Below are positions 60,570 to 64,000 of a stretch of 64,000 nt of DNA, piece after piece. Within the stretch, counting starts at the first letter, position 1; each line of letters begins with the position of its first letter. Source of the stretch: JAVSMW01 sp032027005 (GTDB lineage Bacteria; Bacillota; Thermincolia; Thermincolales; UBA2595); NCBI GenBank assembly GCA_032027005.1, contig JAVSMW010000005.1, positions 186,001 to 250,000 of the forward strand, read 5' to 3'. A program made the translations under genes and the position numbers. The notes under the pieces are model-generated. The model did no database searches. It saw nothing but the letters and a program-made list of their open reading frames with translations, and was not told the origin of the DNA.

Positions 60570-62111
60570 TTACCTGGACTCGTAGCCAACTACAGACCAG
60601 ATACCTGTCTCATCCTGTCTGACCAGCCGCTCCAAATAAACCTTTTTAACCGGACCTACAGCGACTTCCACCACTGCTTCGACACCATTGTTCGCTGTCA
60701 GTTCAAAAGATGACATTGGCACTTTAGGTTCGCCTACGATTCCTTCAGGTGTCACTTTTAAATTAACAAAGGTAAGTGCCACACTCATCGGGTCAAGCTG
60801 CCAGGGGCTGCTGCCTGCATCTACCTGCTGCTGGTCGGCTTCGACAACTTTCATATCTACCGGCACCTTCACCAGGGCCTTGCTCCCCAGGTTTTGTCCG
60901 GGGTCCGGGAGAGTCAGATCTGTGGCAAGCTGCCGTGACAGTTTTGCCCGCTGTGACCCTTCGATTTGGATTTCCAGACCACCCTGTCTCCACCGGTACC
61001 GCTCCCGCAATACTTCCAGCGGACCGCCGGCAGCAGTGCCAAGGGCGGCATTAGGTGCCGGTGCGAATGCTTTCTCAGAGATAGCTTCCACAATTGTGGT
61101 ATCCCCATAATCAAAGATAACCCGGTCCCGGAAGGCGAAAATACGATCAGGAGCTTCTTCCGGCAGAAGAGGCGTTAACCCGCTGATGGCGGCTGCTTCC
61201 TCTACTGTAGCCACCAATTGCCCTGAATTATTTTCGACAACCTCAAATCCTGCAGGCACTTGATAAGCAAATATTTTAGGGTCCAACTCAGTATTCGGTG
61301 CAAAGCTTACAAAAGTATAAGTTGTCTGCAATGCTTTTTGCATTGCTGTTTCAAGCTGAACAGGCAGATTGGTTTCTGTATCAATCCATAAATGATACGG
61401 CAAGCCCCCAGGCGGGGAAATCTTGAGTTTCGTAGCCGGTCGGCCGCCAATCTCCTCTGAACCAACAATGGTATGAGGGTATTCCTGGGCACGTTTGGCC
61501 TCGTCGCGCAGATCAAAGCTGCTTTTTGTCGGGTCCGGCACAACCGGCAGTAAAACTACTTCTTTGCTCTCGGGATTTACCTGCCATTTTCGTTCACCAT
61601 TGTTGACAGTCAGAGTCCCATCACTCTGTTTAAGGGCATATTTATTACCTGCCGACCAAAGCTCCACCCGCCGGTTCAGCCATTCCTCCCCGGCTGCATT
61701 CTTCGTCTGCATCTCCAGGACTCCATGATAATTAGACAATTGAGAGACAGCCTTTTCCATAGCATAAACCACATCGCGGTTAAACAGGCCGGTCCAGTTT
61801 GCCAATACGGCGAACAAAAGCAACCCTGCTACCAATGCCGCAGCGGCCGGAAAAAACCTACGGCGGGTCGGCTGGCACGCGTCAGCACCACTGCTTTTTT
61901 TAATCTGATCGGCCACTGCTTTGGCCAGCCTTTGAGGATATCCAGTCTCAGGCAGTGCGGGTTCTTTTAATGAGCGAACCTTCCTGACCGTAGCCAAAAG
62001 CTTTTCCGTTTCTGGAGAAGCGGCGGCAGTTAACTTGGCCTCAGGATCTTGTTCATTATTCAGAGCATCTATATAATCAGAAACTATTTTTTCAGGATCA
62101 TTATTACTCAT
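60570..62111 (-). CDS. Membrane anti-sigma-like protein with LolA-like extracellular region
   Basis: A 513-aa protein. The cytoplasmic N-terminus (about 90 residues) has few hallmarks, then a single TM (FFPAAAALVAGLLLFAVLANW). The extracellular part includes a LolA/RsiX-like segment (VYAMEKAVSQLSNYHGVLEMQTKN, KWQVNPESKEVVLLPVVPDP, HLWIDTETNLPVQLETAM, then LQTTYTFVSFAPN) and a C-terminal domain. It is located 19 bases after the ECF sigma gene, so it is probably its membrane anti-sigma factor (inference; no zinc-type motif is seen). I start at ATG 62111, with AAGGAGGGGG upstream. Confidence 0.72.
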   Translation of the reverse strand: MSNNDPEKIVSDYIDALNNEQDPEAKLTAAASPETEKLLATVRKVRSLKEPALPETGYPQRLAKAVADQIKKSSGADACQPTRRRFFPAAAALVAGLLLFAVLANWTGLFNRDVVYAMEKAVSQLSNYHGVLEMQTKNAAGEEWLNRRVELWSAGNKYALKQSDGTLTVNNGERKWQVNPESKEVVLLPVVPDPTKSSFDLRDEAKRAQEYPHTIVGSEEIGGRPATKLKISPPGGLPYHLWIDTETNLPVQLETAMQKALQTTYTFVSFAPNTELDPKIFAYQVPAGFEVVENNSGQLVATVEEAAAISGLTPLLPEEAPDRIFAFRDRVIFDYGDTTIVEAISEKAFAPAPNAALGTAAGGPLEVLRERYRWRQGGLEIQIEGSQRAKLSRQLATDLTLPDPGQNLGSKALVKVPVDMKVVEADQQQVDAGSSPWQLDPMSVALTFVNLKVTPEGIVGEPKVPMSSFELTANNGVEAVVEVAVGPVKKVYLERLVRQDETGIWSVVGYESR

Positions 62112-62130
62112 TGTACTTCCCCCTCCTTCT

Positions 62131-62664
62131 TTAGTAATCGCCATCCAGAAGAGCTGCCAGAGCCTGTAAAGCCCTGTGTTGCGCCGTACGCACAGCAGCT
62201 TCGGTTTTTCCTACTTGCTTTGCAGTCTCAGCCGCTGAGTAGCCTTTAACAATTCGTAAATCCAGGATAATCCGGTGGTCCTCACTTAATTTTGCCAGGG
62301 CACTTTCCACCAGCAGACGCTGGGCTATAGCATTTTGCTGGTCCGCGGCTGCTGTTTCGCCCGGATTAATTTCCAGAAAACTTACCGGTATTCCCCGGCG
62401 TTTTTTTTGCCGCCAGCGGTCACGGATTATGTTTAGGGCTATGGTTTTCATAAAACCCAGAATATTATCCGGGAAACCCGGATGGTCCCGCCAATAGGTA
62501 AGGGTTTTAAGATAGGTCTCCTGGGTAATATCCTCTGTTTCCTCGCGGTTTTGCACTTTGAAATATACAAAACGATACAGAGGTTCCCAAGTGGCCAGAC
62601 ATAATTGTTCTATTGCTTGGGGATCACCTTCCTCAGCCTTTTTAAGTTTTTCGATATCTATCAC
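62131..62664 (-). CDS. ECF-type RNA polymerase sigma factor
   Basis: A 177-aa sigma factor. Region 2 (EQLCLATWEPLYRFVYFKVQNREETEDITQETYLKTLTYW) and region 4 (ALAKLSEDHRIILDLRIVKGYSAAETAKQVGKTEAAVRTAQHRALQAL) are clear. It directs RNA polymerase to extracytoplasmic stress genes. GTG at 62664 is preferred since GAAGAAGG is 8 bases upstream; an ATG at 62718 is the longer alternative. The next gene on the same strand is the membrane anti-sigma-like protein. The 246-base gap upstream (62719-62964) has a hairpin at about ACCATG..CATGGT and nothing else I can name. Confidence 0.9.
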   Translation of the reverse strand: MIDIEKLKKAEEGDPQAIEQLCLATWEPLYRFVYFKVQNREETEDITQETYLKTLTYWRDHPGFPDNILGFMKTIALNIIRDRWRQKKRRGIPVSFLEINPGETAAADQQNAIAQRLLVESALAKLSEDHRIILDLRIVKGYSAAETAKQVGKTEAAVRTAQHRALQALAALLDGDY

Positions 62665-62964
62665 AAGTTTTGCACCTTCTTCCCCGGCCGGTTGTTTTAC
62701 ATTAATAATAACGAGCAAATCACCCCAAATGTTACATGAAAATATTGCTTATTTTATTATAACCCTTTTCACCAAAATGGTCTGCGGTCATGTGCCCAAG
62801 CCCGAACCACAGGCCATTAGCCAAAGAAAAAAATTCCCCCAGGCAGAAAACCTGAGAGAACCTCAAATTCTATCTTTTAATATCTTCTGTACCATGCCTT
62901 AATAAAACATGGTATCAAGCAGTTTCGGGGCAAAAAATATTCATGACCTGAAGAAATTTCCCTT

Positions 62965-64000
62965 CTACAACTTCCCGTTTTTCCGCAGCAATACCCCCTT
63001 TGTCATTACATTTTTCACTGCCGCCTTTTTCCCGTGCACAAAATAATATAAAAAGATGGATAAGAAAACAACCAGCGCCAGGGTCAGATACATTCCGCGA
63101 AAACCAACAAAAGGAATGATTATGCCTATGAAAAATGGACCGATTCCCATCCCACTGTCTATACAGATGAAAAAGGTGGAAGTAGCCAGTCCGACCCGGT
63201 GCTTCGGCGATTCTTTGACCGCAATAGCTTGGGCACAAGACATTATCGTCCCAAAGCCGAGGGCCACCAAGACCGCCGTCAGCAGGAGAATGAAACTATT
63301 ATTGGCCTGGCTGAGCATTATTAAACTTAACGAAAAAACCACAATGGCCGGGTAAATAACATAATTATAGTCATTCCTTTCGCTTCGCTCAAGGCACAAA
63401 ACGTAATGAAATACGTTGGCATTGAGCGAATTTTTTATTATTCTAAACTCCTAGGGATNTTCTTGTAAATCCATATTTTTTTGGTCATCAACCGATGGCT
63501 TGCTTTGCTCTGCCACTTTACTTTGCTGGTACCTCTAACTCATTATTTCAGACTTATCTCCTCTAAGGTCAAGCAGCCTGCCTGTAAAAGGCCTTGAAAT
63601 AAAAAGGAAGGCGGCATATACACTAAAAAAGATGCCGACTGCATCCTCTAATTGGATCTCAATTGCATATGAATTAAGAAAGGACAGGATACCTGAATAA
63701 GCTATCCCCGCAAGGAACATGATGCTTGAAATAGGAAGAGCCTTTTTTTCCACGAAATCCTGTAATTTGAGTCCCTGTTTCATTACCTGAAGCTGTTCTT
63801 TTGTAATGTTTGCTTCCGGCACTTTTAACAGCAATGTTATGATAAGTGTAGAGACTGTAAATAGGGAGAAAGCGGTAAATATTGTATCAAGCTCCGCATG
63901 CTGTGTGATAAAAAGGCCAATAAATGGTCCAAAAGCCATCGCGGCAGTTGAGCTTAGCGAAAACCAACTTGTTCCTTCACCTCTTCTCTCACTTGGAATT
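62965..64000 (-). pseudogene. MFS transporter interrupted by an insertion; runs off the window end
   Basis: An MFS protein whose 5' part extends past the window (the frame is open from 64000, reading SERRGEGTSWFSLSSTAAMAFGPFIGLF). It is broken after RPFTGRLLDLRGD (about 63535). It resumes after an insertion as YNYVIYPAIVVFSLSLIMLSQANN and ends at 62965. The two halves join smoothly at DLRGD/YNYVIYPA. The insertion (about 63377-63520) contains an N at 63459 and a strong hairpin, so an IS end is likely. The gene was probably an efflux or uptake facilitator; it cannot work as written. Confidence 0.8.
63377..63520. mobile_element. Insertion sequence 3, collapsed at a scaffold gap
   Basis: The sequence between the two MFS parts does not match copies 1 and 2. 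One side has a stem TTCGCTCAA (63384-63392) with TTGAGCGAA (63422-63430), with an inner ACGTA stem, followed on the plus strand by a T-run. The other side reads ATGGATTTACAAGAA and is cut by N at 63459. Terminal hairpins are typical of IS200/IS605-like elements, but family is not assignable. The true length is unknown. Confidence 0.55.

Noticed and set aside
1..64000. tRNA, rRNA, riboswitch or CRISPR features
   Set aside because: I found no convincing cloverleaf, T-box, riboswitch core or repeat-spacer array when reading both strands; a covariance-model search would be more sensitive.

Overview
The window looks like a chromosomal segment of a strictly anaerobic, Gram-positive Firmicute, most like the Peptococcaceae/Pelotomaculum-Desulfotomaculum group. 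This is an inference from gene content: NHLP-type RiPP genes, an aldehyde ferredoxin oxidoreductase, a 4-hydroxybenzoyl-CoA-reductase-like enzyme, PAS-linked sigma-54 activators, TRAP transporters, strong Shine-Dalgarno sites and lipobox lipoproteins. Three single N positions (48327, 55460, 63459) mark scaffold gaps, each inside an insertion-like sequence.

Region 1 (1-16 kb) is the most distinctive locus: a RiPP island on the minus strand. It encodes a 102-aa NHLP-leader precursor with a GG cleavage site and a 19-residue, five-cysteine core (13108-13416). Three radical SAM enzymes, an APH-fold kinase-like protein, an HlyD-type adaptor, a C39-peptidase ABC exporter and a second NHLM ABC subunit follow. 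Two orphan solute-binding lipoproteins and a dicarboxylate/amino-acid symporter lie downstream in the same direction. A divergent TetR/14-TM MFS pair with a clear promoter and candidate operators faces the precursor.

Region 2 (16-22 kb) holds MscL with a zinc-ribbon tail, a sigma-54 activator broken by a 66-bp in-frame repeat insertion, and ftsEX with a coiled-coil partner protein.

Region 3 (22-31 kb) is an aromatic-acid module: hcrABC-like reductase, an aryl-acid AMP/CoA ligase, a TRAP binding protein and a TRAP permease remnant. A sigma-54 promoter and two matched upstream palindromes precede it, and a PAS/sigma-54 activator is divergent.

Region 4 (31-44.5 kb) includes TPM and LemA genes flanked by inverted 121-bp structured repeats, a drug MFS, a pseudouridine synthase and asparaginase II. 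It also has a haem-type sensor kinase/Rcp1-like regulator/GGDEF relay, an iron ABC importer with a Fur-like box, an HxlR regulator, a ferredoxin and a soluble chemoreceptor.

Region 5 (44.5-60.5 kb) is a second catabolic module: TRAP transporter, an IS-interrupted CoA ligase, tungsten-type aldehyde oxidoreductase with its ferredoxin, an MtaA/UroD-family methyltransferase and a molybdopterin oxidoreductase, with a candidate sigma-54 promoter and a sensor-less sigma-54 activator. RidA, a flavin-split-barrel protein, an MBL-fold protein with an HxlR-type operator, and a DUF438/PAS protein with an HcpR-like site follow. Region 6 (60.5-64 kb) has an ECF sigma factor with a membrane anti-sigma-like partner and an interrupted MFS gene that runs off the window.

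Regions 3 and 5 share one plan: a sigma-54 activator and promoter, an oxidoreductase, a CoA ligase and a TRAP importer. This suggests substrate-induced uptake, CoA activation and reductive or oxidative processing of organic acids or aldehydes. Both are partly decayed by deletions and insertions.
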